A model generated the notes under the pieces. It saw nothing but the letters and a program-made list of their open reading frames with translations, was not told the DNA's origin and searched no databases. The translations under genes were made by a program, and so were the position numbers. From Pterois miles (lineage: Eukaryota > Chordata > Actinopteri > Perciformes > Scorpaenidae): a DNA stretch of 64,000 bases. How positions within the stretch are numbered: the first letter of the stretch is position 1; each line of letters starts with the position of its first letter. The stretch is taken from NCBI GenBank assembly GCA_947000775.1, contig CAMQGK010000341.1:12069001-12133000 (forward strand), in the 5' to 3' direction. This document shows, piece by piece, positions 12,481 through 25,170 of the stretch.

Positions 12481-14842
12481 ATACTAACTTTCCTCTCATA
12501 ATTTCAAATAATTCAACTGTGGAATAATCTGACTTACTTTCATTCTGTATTATACTGTAACTGTATTTTTCAAGTAATATTCTTATTTATACTATTCCTG
12601 CATTTTAAACACGTAATCATAGATCCCATTTTGAAGCATTATATTATATCCACTATTGTTATACAGTATAGTGTAATAAACATTTTTTTTTTCTTTTTTT
12701 TTTTTTACATATTTCACATATTTTTCCATATTTAAACTGCCAGACTTGACCAATGGGTGACGTCACAGTGACTATGTCCACTTCTCAATGATAAGAAGAC
12801 TACCATGTCAGCACAGGTTTGGTTAATGTTGGTGAAACATTTGACTGACTACATTTCATTATGTAGCAGATTTGACAAAAAATTGACCACATGCTGAAAT
12901 ATAGTCATCACACCATATCTGAAAAGTTGACTGTCACAGTGTTAAAGCTTACGCTATACAATAATTTGAAAAGTGCAAATACAAGCTCCATGGTAATCTG
13001 CACAGCGTTACACTTTACCATAGTCAAATTTTAGTTTTCAAGTCTGTGCGAGTTAGGGGGTTTACTGTGCCAGGAAATGGATGCTCAGAACTAAAATCTA
13101 TTTTTGTGTCTGTGTGGAGGGGGTTGACTTGCATTCAAGTAGAACTATATGAAAGTGAAGGACAGAGTTATGAATTATGTAGGAGTAAAAAAAAAAAAAA
13201 AAAATCCTGCTGACAACAAAAAAAATAAAAAACATACTCCTCAAGCACAGCTATACAGCAGCAGCAGTGCTGCACAGGCTCCACAAACTCCTCGGGAGCA
13301 AAAGTAAGCAGACAAAACTCATTTATAATGAACATTATAGTGTTTTTATTCTTATCTTATAAATGTTACACACTTTGTAGAATGTAGAGCATCTAATAAA
13401 ATATTCAAAACTCCTTTGCCGTCCTTATCTGTTATCAAAAATTATAGGTCTTGAAAACACAGGTGGGCTTAAATCATGTTCGTCACACGTCTGTGACATC
13501 ATCTGTTTGATTGTGATCAGTTTGTATGTACCGCTGTGTGTTGCAGATTCTCCTACAAAGGCGTGACAAGTCATATTTAGGGGCTGAGCTTGTTTGTTGT
13601 CAGCTGCATACTGAGCCAAGCAGGTCTCCGGGATGCTGCAGTCATCTCAGTAATTACACTGTCATTTCCTGCACATGTAGCGCTCTGCTTAACCTCTGCA
13701 GCGCACCACGCGTCTAATCTATTTCAAGAGAACGGCTTGTAATCAACAAAGTGTACATTTACTGTAAATGCCTATATAGTATATAGTTATTGTGATGTTA
13801 TGTCTGCATGCTAAGTTACTGTAAAAGCCTGCAGACACAGCTTTGAATCATTTATTTTTAACTCCATCGCATTACTGTTTAGGGACGAAGATATTTGCTT
13901 GTTATCCTTAATTGTTCTCCCCGTGGTATTCGGTGAAGCCAATTATATTGTCTAGTGAGAGACATTTATATTTGCAAAAGGTCACATTGTTCCAATTCTT
14001 GCACATATTTATCAACCAGTCCTCATAATAATTAGTCAGTATGTGAAGCTTTATATCAAATCAGATGTTGGATTAAATTACTGACCAATAACAATAAAAT
14101 CTAAGTGTAATGGTGAAATAAAGAGGCATACTTTTATGACAAAATCAAACTTATTTTACAATCCCTCCCAATTCCATTGTAGTGAACAAACAAAATTAAC
14201 CTACATGCTTTATATAAACTAGTATTTGTGTGTTTGTTGATAGTAATTGTAGTCACAGGGGCAGGTCGACAACCTAGCTAATCAGTGCGCATCTTGATTT
14301 TGTGGTTCAAAACCTTTATTAGAGAGCTTACAAAATAAAACCACTCTGTCTTGCCCCTTCCGTGGCCCCTGCTCTCTATTCTGTCTGCGAACCCACCACA
14401 TCATTATTATGCATTTGTGCAAACCAGGCAATTTTTTTCATGTCCTGACACCAAACTGTGTCGTGTCACTGCGAGCAGCGTGCGAGGCAACGGGGATTAA
14501 ATGCCTCATTGTTCTGAGCTCCCAATGCAGCTGCTGTGATTTTCACAAGTTAACCTTATTTTGTTACTTTAATTGGAAATGTGAGGGAGGAGAGTTACCA
14601 GGTCAGCGGGAGCACAAGCCAAACAACAAACGAGCCTGCAAAAAGTTTTGTGTGTGACTACTGAACATCTAGAACTAAAGGCTGCTGAGTGTTTTAGCTT
14701 TTTAAATCAGGTATATTAATAAGAAACAAGAGTCTACAGCCATTTGAGCTAAATGTTAACACCATCATGCAAACATGCTCAGAATAACGATGCTATCACG
14801 AGCAGGTATGATGTTTACTGTGTTTACCATCTTAGTTTAGAG
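12481..14842. other. No gene recognised; one small repeat fragment
   Basis: Holds the 12748-12795 fragment of the repeat described at 45240-45815 and an A run of about 18 bases near 13187. The rest is unremarkable. Confidence 0.55.
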
Positions 14843-15060
14843 TAGGACTGTCAAACTCGTTTTAACTTCGGACCACATGGAGAAAGATCTATTCCCAAAT
14901 GGGCTGGACCGGTAAAATCATGGCATAATAACTTAAAAAATAACAACTTCAGATTGTGTGAAAATAGTACAAGCACATCCATTTTCAAAAGAGAGCCTTC
15001 TACAGTGTTGCGAATCCTTGTGAAACAGAAAGACATTTCACTCAAAACTACAAACGTCGA
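14843..15060. repeat. hAT-like terminus remnant
   Basis: aggactgtcaaactcgtttt, then gggctggaccggtaaaatca, are typical of one end of a common fish hAT element. No matching right end or target duplication is found, so it is truncated. Confidence 0.45.
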
Positions 15061-15109
15061 CCATTCTAGGAAAAGTCAGGGGATCACAAAGTTAGTGCGA
15101 TTCATCATC

Positions 15110-15490
15110 GAGGAACCATGAATGTCTGCACAAAATGTTATGCCCATTTATCTGGTACATTTAAAGATATTTTGGTTGAGAAGTACAACCTTTGGCACTA
15201 GATCCGAAAAGTCAGAGGATTGCCAAAGTGATTAGTATTCATCCTCTGGGCAGCACAAATATCTTTACTAAATGACATGGCAATCCATCTGATAGTTTTT
15301 GAGATATTTTCATGGAGAAACAAAAAAAACCCTGGTAGTGCTAGAGGAGAAGTCAGCAGGCTTTGTTCAAATTTCATGGCAATCCATTTAATAAGTGTAA
15401 AGATATTTGAGTCTGGTCCAGAGTTGTGGACCGGCCAACTGAGATTGCCATCCTACAGCTATGCTGCTAGTGTGGCTAAAAATGTTCACA
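15110..15490. repeat. Dispersed fish repeat ('atggcaatccatcyratag' type)
   Basis: Contains three tandem, diverged versions of one theme: tggcaatccatctgatagtt, catggcaatccatttaataa and tatgcccatttatctggtac, each followed by a 'gatatttt' word. It ends in ccatcctacagctatgctgc. Confidence 0.5.
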
Positions 15491-15510
15491 GTATGTATAA
15501 AGAAATACAT

Positions 15511-15547
15511 GTTTGTTTGTTTGTTTGTTTGTTTGTTTGTTTGTTTG
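15511..15547. repeat. (GTTT)n microsatellite
   Basis: About nine GTTT units at the right edge of a dispersed repeat (15110-15490). Confidence 0.97.
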
Positions 15548-17789
15548 GCTGCAGGCCACAAAGAAAAAAAGACACTAATACTTGCAAGAGCTACAGTACA
15601 TCACCAATCTGATCCTTGTGCTGATGGTTTTCTTATGCAGCAGTAGCCCTGTAATAAGACACAGACTGTATTTCCACTTCAGTATAAACAGGAACAGTAT
15701 AGGTGAGGTAAGACGAAGCTTTTATTTGCTCACATTCACATATTAGTACATAAAAAGCGATCATATTTCATCCCATTTTAAACCATCAAGTCCGTTCCGT
15801 TGAGTGCAACTTGGTTCATTTCAGTTGACTTCAAGCTCTGGTGCCTTCAGTGTACTTCAATTCAATATATGTGCTATCTTTACATCTTATCTGGGGAGTT
15901 GTTTGAGGTCAGAGTGCTTCACAGCAAATGAACTACAATCATACAAAGGCACAAGTCCAAAGAGTAAGAGCATTTATTCTGCTGCTACTTATAGGCGGGC
16001 AGAGTTGTTTCTGCATCAGATGCATGGGCTTTTTGTTGTTTTCCTGTTTAGTTTAGTAACTGGAAGGCCTGAGGCGAGAAACAGGCTCAATGTCTATCCA
16101 TTGTCCGCTTGGTATGGCAAAGACAGAAACCCGATGGGAGCGGTTCAAGCTGGCAGCGTGGGGCAGGAGATATTTTCTGCAGAACAGAGACTCTGGGAGC
16201 AGAGTGAGTGGGAGTACGGCTGTCTGTGGATTTCAAAAGATGGTGGCTGTGTCTGAGTGCTCATTCTGTCATTAGTGTGGAGGGTTAAAAAGCTTTCAAA
16301 ACACACCCTTATGGTTGAATGACTGCGAACTGAGAGCCATGAAGCAGCCATTAGAACTGGGCCCAATAAACACTTTTGCTTTTGGTGATAATGTGGTGCA
16401 GTGTACTGCATTTAGCTAAATAAGCAACATTATTAAAGGTAGCTAATCTCAAAAATATTTTCAGTATGCCTGTTCTATAGGCAGCAGCCTTTCTGTGCTA
16501 CCCAGGCTGACCTTTAAAGGCTTAAATATAAGGCAGGGGTTTGTTTGGATAAAGAGGCCAATAGGTTGGAGAGGCGACCTGCATCTCAGTTTTCTACGAG
16601 CTGTTATTGGCTTCTATTTAAGAGGGCCCTCCTGCTCCATGTGCTTTGAAAACATCGAAAATCATTTTATTCCACATTGCATTTTCCTGATAATAAGATT
16701 TGAACTTTCCTCACTAAAGAGGTGGAAATTTAGGGTTTCTCATACCATTACAATTGCTACTATTATTGCCAGGAAAAATATGGAGAATGTGATGGTTTAA
16801 GTGTGCTTTTTCCAGGTTTCATGGACGTTATCATTTACTTACACAACTACTGTGGGCTTATATTTCATCTGGAAAGTATCAGCTCATCTGACAGTTTTTC
16901 CAGCCCTCCACGCCACCCACCGGAGTCCAACCACTACAGAATGTGCATAACTTTAAACTGAGTAGCCTCTGTATCATCAGCTCACGTCAAGGTGTTGGCA
17001 TTGTTGCTGCATCCATACCTGGCAAAGCCGACTTCCCTTCTGTTTGAAAGTCCCCTGTTGGAGCGACGCCAGCACACCGCCTCACATTGTTGTGCTCCCT
17101 CAATTCCTCATGCTCCGTTTATAAGCGACATAAAACAATCCTCGATTGATCTGCAGCTTTTTTTAAAGAGTATTTGTCTCGCGAGGGGGATTAATGGCGC
17201 GTGGGTGCATTTGCCAGCATCACAGCAGCATTTAAGGCCTTGTGTTTTTCAAATCAAAAGAACATCCATTCAAAGTCAACACTTTGCAATTGACATTTGC
17301 AGTGATATCTGTACCCTCAGCTCTTCTGACCCATCAATTTGGACTTTGATTGTTCACAATGACGTGCTTTGCTTTGTTTTAATTTGCGCTGATTTCTATT
17401 TTTTTACTCATACTCTCAGTCATGATTTGAAAAACAAAACAAAACAACAACAACAGCAGATGACATGTCAAAAAAACAATGCAGCCTAAGGGCATTTATT
17501 CCTCTTAGTTATTTGGTGTCTATCTGTGATTTGTTATGACATCTTGTTTTGGAGTGAGGGTGCATTTATTATTCGGCTTCTGAGTTATGAGGTTGTTAGG
17601 AAACTAGCAGCAGCGTGTGGGTTGTTATATGATATCATTATAGCTGTTGGTCACTCACTGCAATCCACCGGGGATTAGAAGGGCTGAACGTTTTATTTTG
17701 TTATGTAAGCTTAACACATTTTGTTGACTAAAATATGTGCAGTATATAACAGAAAGAAAAACACTACCAATATGTCTGCATTGCATAAG
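15548..17789. other. No gene recognised
   Basis: The longest chance frame (16992-17489, 165 codons) is compositionally noncoding-like and resembles no family I know. Confidence 0.5.
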
Positions 17790-18490
17790 ATGACTGTTGG
17801 CATCTGCCCTCCTCCATTGAGGGATTTTTTAATTGTTTCCGGTCAGTCTTAATCCTGCAGTAGGTGAAACGTTTTTGGCACCATTGGGCAAAAAGTCCAT
17901 AATAACCTTTCAGCATTTTGTAATTCAAGTTTTCTGAGAGAAAACTAGACTTCTGGACCTCCTCTCTGTTTTCAGGCTTTAAAAAATCTAGGTCATGATA
18001 GGAGACTTTGACCAATCACAAGTCATTTCAGAGAGTGAACGTTCCTATTGGCTGTGCTCCGGCTGGTGGGCGGCGCTTGATATTTCCTCAATAGATCTCA
18101 ACATGGCTGCCGGGGTCACAAACTTTCTCATTTGACAGCTAAACATTTCAAAAATATTTCTGAAATCATTTGAGGTGAGAAATAAACCTGAACGTAACAT
18201 ATTGACTCATATTTGATCAGTGTTAGTTTGACTGTTTGATCACAGTTTGTGAGTGATTGACAGCTGCTCAGAGACAGCAGGCTCCAGCTCAGCTCTGATT
18301 GGTTGCTTTCCTCCGGTCTGTGAAATCCTGCAGATGCCATTCGGAACATCTGAGGACACAGAGGCACATGTGTTTTTATTTATTTATTTTCAGATTACCT
18401 GTCTCGTGCGCTGCTGTCAGGATATAGTGACTGATAAAAAGAACTTTTTTTCAATCAGATTTACTCCATTTCTACCCACTGCAACTTTAA
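17790..18490. repeat. Dispersed repeat family A, copy 2 (no SINE)
   Basis: Reverse-complement match to the outer parts of 3898-5100. Here the site occupied by the SINE in copy 1 is intact (tcatttcagagagtgaacgt). The right end, gcaactttaa at about 18481, is the mirror of the aaagctgcag end of copy 1. Confidence 0.7.
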
Positions 18491-18528
18491 TTCCAGTCAG
18501 TCTTAATCCAGTGCATTTATATTACATG

Positions 18529-18925
18529 AAGGGCTGTCCCGAATACCGTTTTTTGGGCTTTGAAGCTTTGGGGAGAGATATTCAAAGGTACTGGAAGCTT
18601 CACAGAGCCGGCGCATTGCGGCCGGCTGACATGTCCTTCCGTCTGTCTGTCACCATCTCCTCTGTTTCAGTACAGCTGCTACTACTGTACACACACCTCT
18701 CCACACAACAAACAGCCATATCCGTCTGAGAATAAATAATAATAATTAGTTTTGAATATGAGTAATGAATAATGTTGTAGGATTATTCCTCATTTCATGG
18801 GCTATTTTGGGATTTATCCTTTATTATTCAAAACAAAAAATGGAATAACAAAGAATTCAAATAGCCATTTGGAGGTTGAATACGCCGGCAACGGTCAAAA
18901 CTTCGAAGCATTCAGGTCCGCCCTA
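18529..18925. mobile_element. hAT-type non-autonomous element
   Basis: Perfect 8-bp duplication ATTACATG at 18521-18528 and 18926-18933. Ends are aagggctgtcccgaatac and, complemented from the right, tagggcggacctgaatgc. 397 bp, no coding frame. It lies just outside the right edge of the repeat at 17790-18490. Confidence 0.8.
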
Positions 18926-18933
18926 ATTACATG

Positions 18934-20608
18934 TCAGTGGATACTAAATATGATTCCTGTGTATTAAGCACAGAATGGCATCAAATGAAACATCATCGGT
19001 TTCATCTGCTATAGATAGCCTGTCAGTATTCCTTAAGATAATATTTTTCCAAGGGAACAGGCTATACAAAACAGATATGGTAAATATTGAAAAAAAAAGA
19101 CAAACGAAAAGAAAATCTGTTTCAGACGGAGTAAACATTATTTTTTTTAGAACAGGCAGATTCAGACACTAACCTTCAGCACAGCCAGCAAGGAGAAACG
19201 ATCCGGAGAAACACTCTTGCTTCCTCCTGTACAAAATAAGAAATATCTGCTGTATTTGCATACCAGGCACACCTTCCCCCGATGTTAACAATGCCAGGTC
19301 TACGCACATCAAAGCCAAAAGTCCTTGGAAAACAGTATATGAGGATGGAGGTGTCTGTGGGCCTTGTTGGTGAGGCATGTCAGGCTGCCGCTTGCTAAGT
19401 ATAGCGAGCAGAGAGAAAGACACGATTATGCAATGAGCAGGGTAAATCTCTTCCTCCGAGCACAGGCACAGAGAATGTTGCTGTCTGTGCAAATAAAATC
19501 TGATGGGTAAATGGGTCAAAATGATGGCATTTCAAAACAATACATTTTTCCCATCCCCACAGCTCTGAGATGACTACTGAGTGGGGTAAACTATTGACAT
19601 TGAGATTGTGGGATCTTGACCTGCTTGTACAGGTTAGCGGTCTCAAGGGCATGTAAACTAGTTAAACCATGTTATTGGTATTATCATTGCATGCATATGG
19701 AAATAATGCACTTCCCAGTTGCAAGGTTGACTCTTGCCTTTGATGGTACGTGTCTTCGGGGAATTGCACCACCTTGCACAGAAAACTATATCGCACAATG
19801 CAGTTCCAGGCCCAGAGGAAACATGTACACATGTATTTTTATTTCAAGCTGACATTGGATGGTTGGTTTGTAAAAAATACTCCAAGCACAATGATGTAGA
19901 AAAGTGTGTGCCGCACAAAGCTAAGACAAATTAGAAATGAGACTCCATACTGATTATTCAAACAAATACAAATGCAGCATTATAATCTGTGAGCCATTAG
20001 CCTCTAATTGCATATAATATTTTTGCTATATACACAATACACAACTTCATCTGGACAACATATTGTATGAAGCGCCAGGGGAAATATAACAAATAACTTG
20101 CAGCACGCGGTATAGGAACAGGATATTACATCTAAGGAACCAGTGTGCTGACTAAGGGAACCTCCAAGGCGAACAGCCTCTCATGCCTCACAAAGGCACA
20201 ATTGATCCAGTCTGAGCACCTGGCAGAATAACCAGAGGCTGGAAACTGGAGGCAGCAAGGACAATGCAATGCAGCTCTTTAGAGATATGATCACACTCTC
20301 CCGTAAGGGATCACATTAGTTATTGCTTTGCTTTTACTCATTTGTATTCTCAAATGCAAACGTGGATATTAAGATCTTTACATGTGTGGTGAATTTGTTG
20401 ACGCTGGCCTTCCTTCTTTATTGTTTGGGGTCCCAGAGACCCCACTGCTGTACTGTATGTGTAAAAATAATATTTGCAAAATCAACAACTTTTTTTTTTT
20501 TACCTCATTAAACCTAATATGTAAAAAAGTATTAAGGTGGTAGTCTTTCCTGTTGCCACAAACGATTTGTTACAGTATTACACCAAATAAGGACATATTT
20601 GTCCATAT
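18934..20608. other. No gene recognised
   Basis: Unique-looking AT-rich sequence between two transposon insertions. Confidence 0.55.
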
Positions 20609-21911
20609 CTGTTTTGAGACCAATAAATAGGCGTTATCAGTTGCTATAATCACCATAGATGTTGGCCGTTAGGGGCTTTGTTGTAAAAGGGAAAGCTATC
20701 CTTAAAAGCAACACGTTCTAAATAGGCCTGTCAAAGTTAATGCGATAAGGCGTTAACACAAATTCACTTTAACACCACAAATGTCTTTAATGCATTAATG
20801 CAACTTGCGTTTTTTCGATTGTAGTGGGCTCAGTTTTAAAGCTAGCATGAAGATACTGGCATCATATGAAACTAGAAACTTAAGGAATCCAACCAGTTTG
20901 TGAAGGAGGCTAAATAACGCTCCAAACTTTTTGGTGAGAAAGACCTGTTATGACTATTTTCAAAGAGGTCCCTTGACCACTGACCTCAAGATATGTGAAT
21001 GAAAATGGGTTCTATGGGTACCCACGAGTCTCCCCTTTACTGACATACCCACTTTATAACAATCACATGCAGTTTGGATCAAGTCACAGTCAAGTCAGCA
21101 CACTGACACACTGACTGCTGTTGTTGTCTGTTGGGCTGCAGTTTGATATGTTGTGATTTGAGCATCTTTTTTATGCTAAATGCAGTACCTGTGAGGGTTT
21201 CTGGACAATATTTGTCATTGTTTTGTGTTACTTGATTTCCAAAAGTAAATGTATACATACATTTGCATAAAGCAAGAATATTTTCCCACTTCTGTGTTGA
21301 TAAGAGTATTAATTACTTGATAAATCTCCCTTTCATGTAAAATTTGAATAGATAAAAAAATGTGTGGTTAATTTTGAGATCACGATTAATTGTTAACAAT
21401 CGTGATTAATTGCTACTAAATATTTTAATCCATTGACAGCCCTATTTCTAACACGTTAAACTGAATTAAACATGTTCTGAGCGCAAATAAAAAGGCTTCT
21501 TTGGATTTAGGCAACAAAACTACTTGGTTAAGTTTCGGGAAAAGCATCATGTTTTAGCTGATAGTAACTAAGTTTCAAATGTGAAAGTTAAGGCTTGTGA
21601 ACACAAAGGTAAGTACAGTTCATGTTGTTGGCTTCACATGGGATGCAAACCCTTGTCTTTTGGGTGGAAACCCTGTGTTTTGTATACTATCCATCACCCC
21701 CCAACCTGCTCACCACCCTGTCTTTAGTGCCTGCTCCTGCCATAATTACTGCAGTTACTAGAGTTCACTGCCGTCTTCTTTTATACCTTCTTCCGGTGAC
21801 CTACCATGTGAAAAGGTGATAAAGCCTACTATTGGGTGTAGTAGGCCCCTACTGACCCACATCTATGCCGCGTATAACAACTCATACGTCCATTTAATAG
21901 TCTGATAACAG
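20609..21911. mobile_element. Long-inverted-repeat element, copy 1, carrying a hAT insertion
   Basis: Left (20609-20680) and right (about 21830-21911) ends are imperfect inverted repeats of roughly 70 bases sharing 'catagatgt' and 'aggggcctacta'-type blocks. Without the 722-bp nested element it is about 570 bp, close to copy 2. No coding frame; superfamily not assigned. Confidence 0.65.
20723..21444. mobile_element. hAT-type non-autonomous element nested in a long-inverted-repeat element
   Basis: Ends TAGGCCTGTCAA and TAGGGCTGTCAA (complemented right end). Flanking octamers gttctaaa (20715-20722) and tttctaac (21445-21452) each differ by one base from GTTCTAAC, the sequence at the corresponding empty site in the related element at 26779-27342 (minus strand). 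722 bp, no long frame. A second, inverted and end-eroded copy lies at 62268-62825. Confidence 0.75.
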
Positions 21912-21984
21912 ACTAATACAAAATACTATTATGTTTTGTTTTTTATTAGTATGTTATTTTTTTAACTGAACATACAGCTGTTAG

Positions 21985-22140
21985 TTTTGCTTAGTAAAAA
22001 CTGGACACAGGAGGAAACAGCAAGTCTGGCTCAGCCCAAAGGTAATAAAATCAGCCCACCAGCACCTTGGAAGCTCACTAATGAACACAATATATCTTGT
22101 TTGGTTAATCTGTACCAAAACTGAGTCATTAAAAAGACAT
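21985..22140. repeat. Dispersed repeat family V, copy 2
   Basis: Blocks aggaggaaacagcaagtctg, ggctcagcccaaaggtaata and ccaccagcacctt match the other two copies. Confidence 0.6.
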
Positions 22141-22192
22141 GTTTTGGTTTAATAGGGGTTGTATGTCGGAATCTTACTGTACTTGGTCATTA

Positions 22193-22193
<1 letters not shown>

Positions 22194-22237
<44 letters not shown>
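22194..22237. repeat. (CA)n microsatellite
   Basis: Uninterrupted CA dinucleotides for about 44 bases. Confidence 0.98.
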
Positions 22238-22240
<3 letters not shown>

Positions 22241-24399
22241 GAGAGTGGTATCAATCTTCTCAGCTCTCAGCAAGAAAGCAAATAAGCATATTTCCCACAA
22301 TGACAAACTATTCCTCTGACGAAAACACATCACCTCTGTGTGCTCAGCAATGGATTGTCTATTAAAGGGAATATACTGCCCTTAGAGTCTGGTGCAACAA
22401 CACAATGACTACCATTTTAAATCACATCAGTTAATAAACATTGTCAACTCTCTCTCTGTCATTTCGAGCACATTGTCGTCACACAGTTTATCCTCAGCCA
22501 GCAGCAGATATGAGGATGTAGCACTGGAAATCACTGTCATAATAGCATCACAGTAAAAATGTTAGTGCTGTCAGTACACATCAGAAAGAAAAAAAAAAAC
22601 CCGTATGGTTTCCAAGAGCGATGACCTGGTACGTAGATGTAACTGGGTACAAAGATATGCTCTGTCCAACTTGATTCATGTTGCGGCCACTCTGAGTCAT
22701 GGCTACTCCCCATCCAATTACCTTTCCATAATATATCAAGGGAGTTTACAGCTAGACTGGGCAAAGTCAGAAGTGACTTGAAGACACCTGTGGGTAATGG
22801 ACAGTAGTGGTGTTTGGTTTGGATCACTCCACAGATGTAGTGTTTCAGTTGGAGGGAGACCAGGTCGACTGATAACTAGGTCAAAAGGAGGATGTGCTTG
22901 ATCCGTTCCCTCCGATCCTATGGCTACAACTCAGCTCCAATTATCCTTTTTTTTCTCTTTTAATAGAAAGGCAGGAAAGAAAGAAAATCTATTTCATCGG
23001 TTAGGAGGAAAAATGTTTTCATCTACTCAAGGCTATCAGAAACCATTTTCTCTGTTAATTAATATTCATAAGAGAATCTGAACTAGAACTGGTGTGCAGG
23101 TCAGGGTAAATGTGTCAGGGATACTTTCTTATGGATGGTATTAAATACACTTATACTTCAAAGGTGGACTTCATTTAGTTCTGACGAGAGACGTAGTGAA
23201 CAAGTTCAGATGAGCAGGAGCGTGATTTCTTGACAGATCTGCGAGAAGTTTCCAGACTAAGCTGCAGATGACACATTCAAAAATGAAACCCAGTGTTATT
23301 TAAGTATCATCGGCCGCATTTTCTATATTCAGTTACAGTCTGACAAGATCTCAGGGTGAAATGTTGAAGATGTAAATGCCACCCACTGTCTGTTTGAAAG
23401 AAAGGTTTCATCTTTTATATGAACCATGAGAATTTACTGCCATTTTCCATCAAGTTTTCCCATCCTGCTGTAAAAGTGACAGACTTAACCCCAAAAAAGT
23501 TTGACATTTTCACAATTCTTGAAACACAGAACTCGACTCAGGGCATTTTATGGTGATATTTCAATTGTTCAGTATAACGCTATTTACCTGGAACTAATGT
23601 TTACAATCTGTATAGACTTGAGTTATTGTTTTTACTGCACTGTCACCTTCATAATTATCACAACAACAGCTCGCCAACCGTGATTCATTTTGGCCCTGTT
23701 TCTGATTCTCAGTGGTCACTTTCAGTGAGCTCCCACGACTGACCTCTGCTGTAATGTAGTCTAGTCTGGCCAGTAAGCATATATTCTCGCATTCAGATCC
23801 TCCACTTATCAAATGTCACTTAAAAAGATGGTGAAATGGAAACTGGATCTCCTCAGAGCATTGCATACTGCAAAAATACCACTCAGTAAAGATGAATAAA
23901 CAATGTTGGTACAGCCAACAGCAAAAAAAAATTGTCTCCCATGATAACAACAGGGAGGCTGTCATGGATGGCTGCATATTTTATAATACTCTGGCAGCTG
24001 AAAACTCCAGGCTTACTTGTATGGGTGCAGTGCAGAAGGAAATGTGAGGGCACAAGGCAGAGAGAAGGCAGCCCCTACAGTAATGCAGGGTAGAGCTACT
24101 GTAAATTCAGTCCCAGAACTGGTTTGGGGGTACAGGGGATGGCTGGCATGCTTGTGTTGTTGCATTGAATGCCATTAAAGGAAGTGTGTTTTGCTGAACA
24201 CTAAAGTTGATGCCAAAAAGAAGCTGAAGCCAAAAATGTTGTTTAGCAAAGGCTGTGCATTGGAACTGGAGGTAGAAATGGCTAATAAGCAATAATAAGG
24301 AATGTATTCTTTATTATTGCATCTAATTAAAACCCTATAATGGACGAACATCCCATAGAAATTCAATTGGACAGTTAGCAGCTCATGGTGTCTATAAAG
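22238..24399. other. No gene recognised
   Basis: No coding, RNA or clear repeat signature. Confidence 0.55.
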
Positions 24400-25170
24400 C
24401 CAGAAATCTCTTTCTGTGTCTGTTTCTGTTTGTCCTTTACATATCTCGAGAACTGCTCATCTCCTCGACTTCACACTTAGCACTTATGTGGTGTACTTTG
24501 ACCAGATTATGGCGCCATAACAATGAGCTTTACGCTTGTAACTTATGAACCATAGCTCTCAGAAACAGAACTCTGTGGTCCAGACAGATCTATCCACATA
24601 GGTCACGCCCATTTTCCGCCATTTTGAAATGTGTCCAAATCAGATTTTTTTGCTGCTTTTCCAACAAAGTTTGAGCAATCGTCACTAAGTTGGGTGCAGA
24701 ACATCTGTGGATAGAGCCGGACAAAAATATTTTTTTGGATTGTTGATGATCCATAAAGTTTTGCGGTAGCTGGCCCTCAAAATTAGCTCAAATGCTGTGG
24801 GCTTATATTCCAAAAAAAAAAAAAAAAAAATGTCATGTCTCCTGACCGCTTTGTGCTATTGTGACCATATTTGGTGGACATCTGAGCGACCATGACAAAT
24901 GTGGTGCCATTTGGCCTATAGGTGTCGCTGTAGCAGCATCATCTAACTATAAGGGAAGGAATCTTTGTCTGTCTGTGTGTATGATTTTCCTCCGTATATC
25001 TCAAGATCTTCCAATCAACTTCACACTTGGTGGATGCAAGCAGCCATAACGTGGTTCTCGACAGCACCACAAAGCAGCGCTTCTGGCAAGCAATGGCTCA
25101 GAACGGACACCGCACTAGTATCTATAGCAGGAGATAACCACAGAAGAAGGGAGTGAAGCAATGGACCTAC
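24400..25170. repeat. Dispersed fish repeat with two related subunits and an internal A run
   Basis: 24405-24500 (tttctgtttgtcctttacat, atctcgagaactgctcatct, cgacttcacacttagc) is echoed at 24966-25040 (tctgtctgtgtgtatgattt, atctcaagatcttccaatca, acttcacacttggtgga). An A run of about 18 bases lies near 24813-24830. No coding frame. Confidence 0.55.

Noticed and set aside
16992..17489. 165-codon open frame
   Set aside because: No family resemblance, low-complexity end (Gln run), no splice support; expected by chance in 64 kb.
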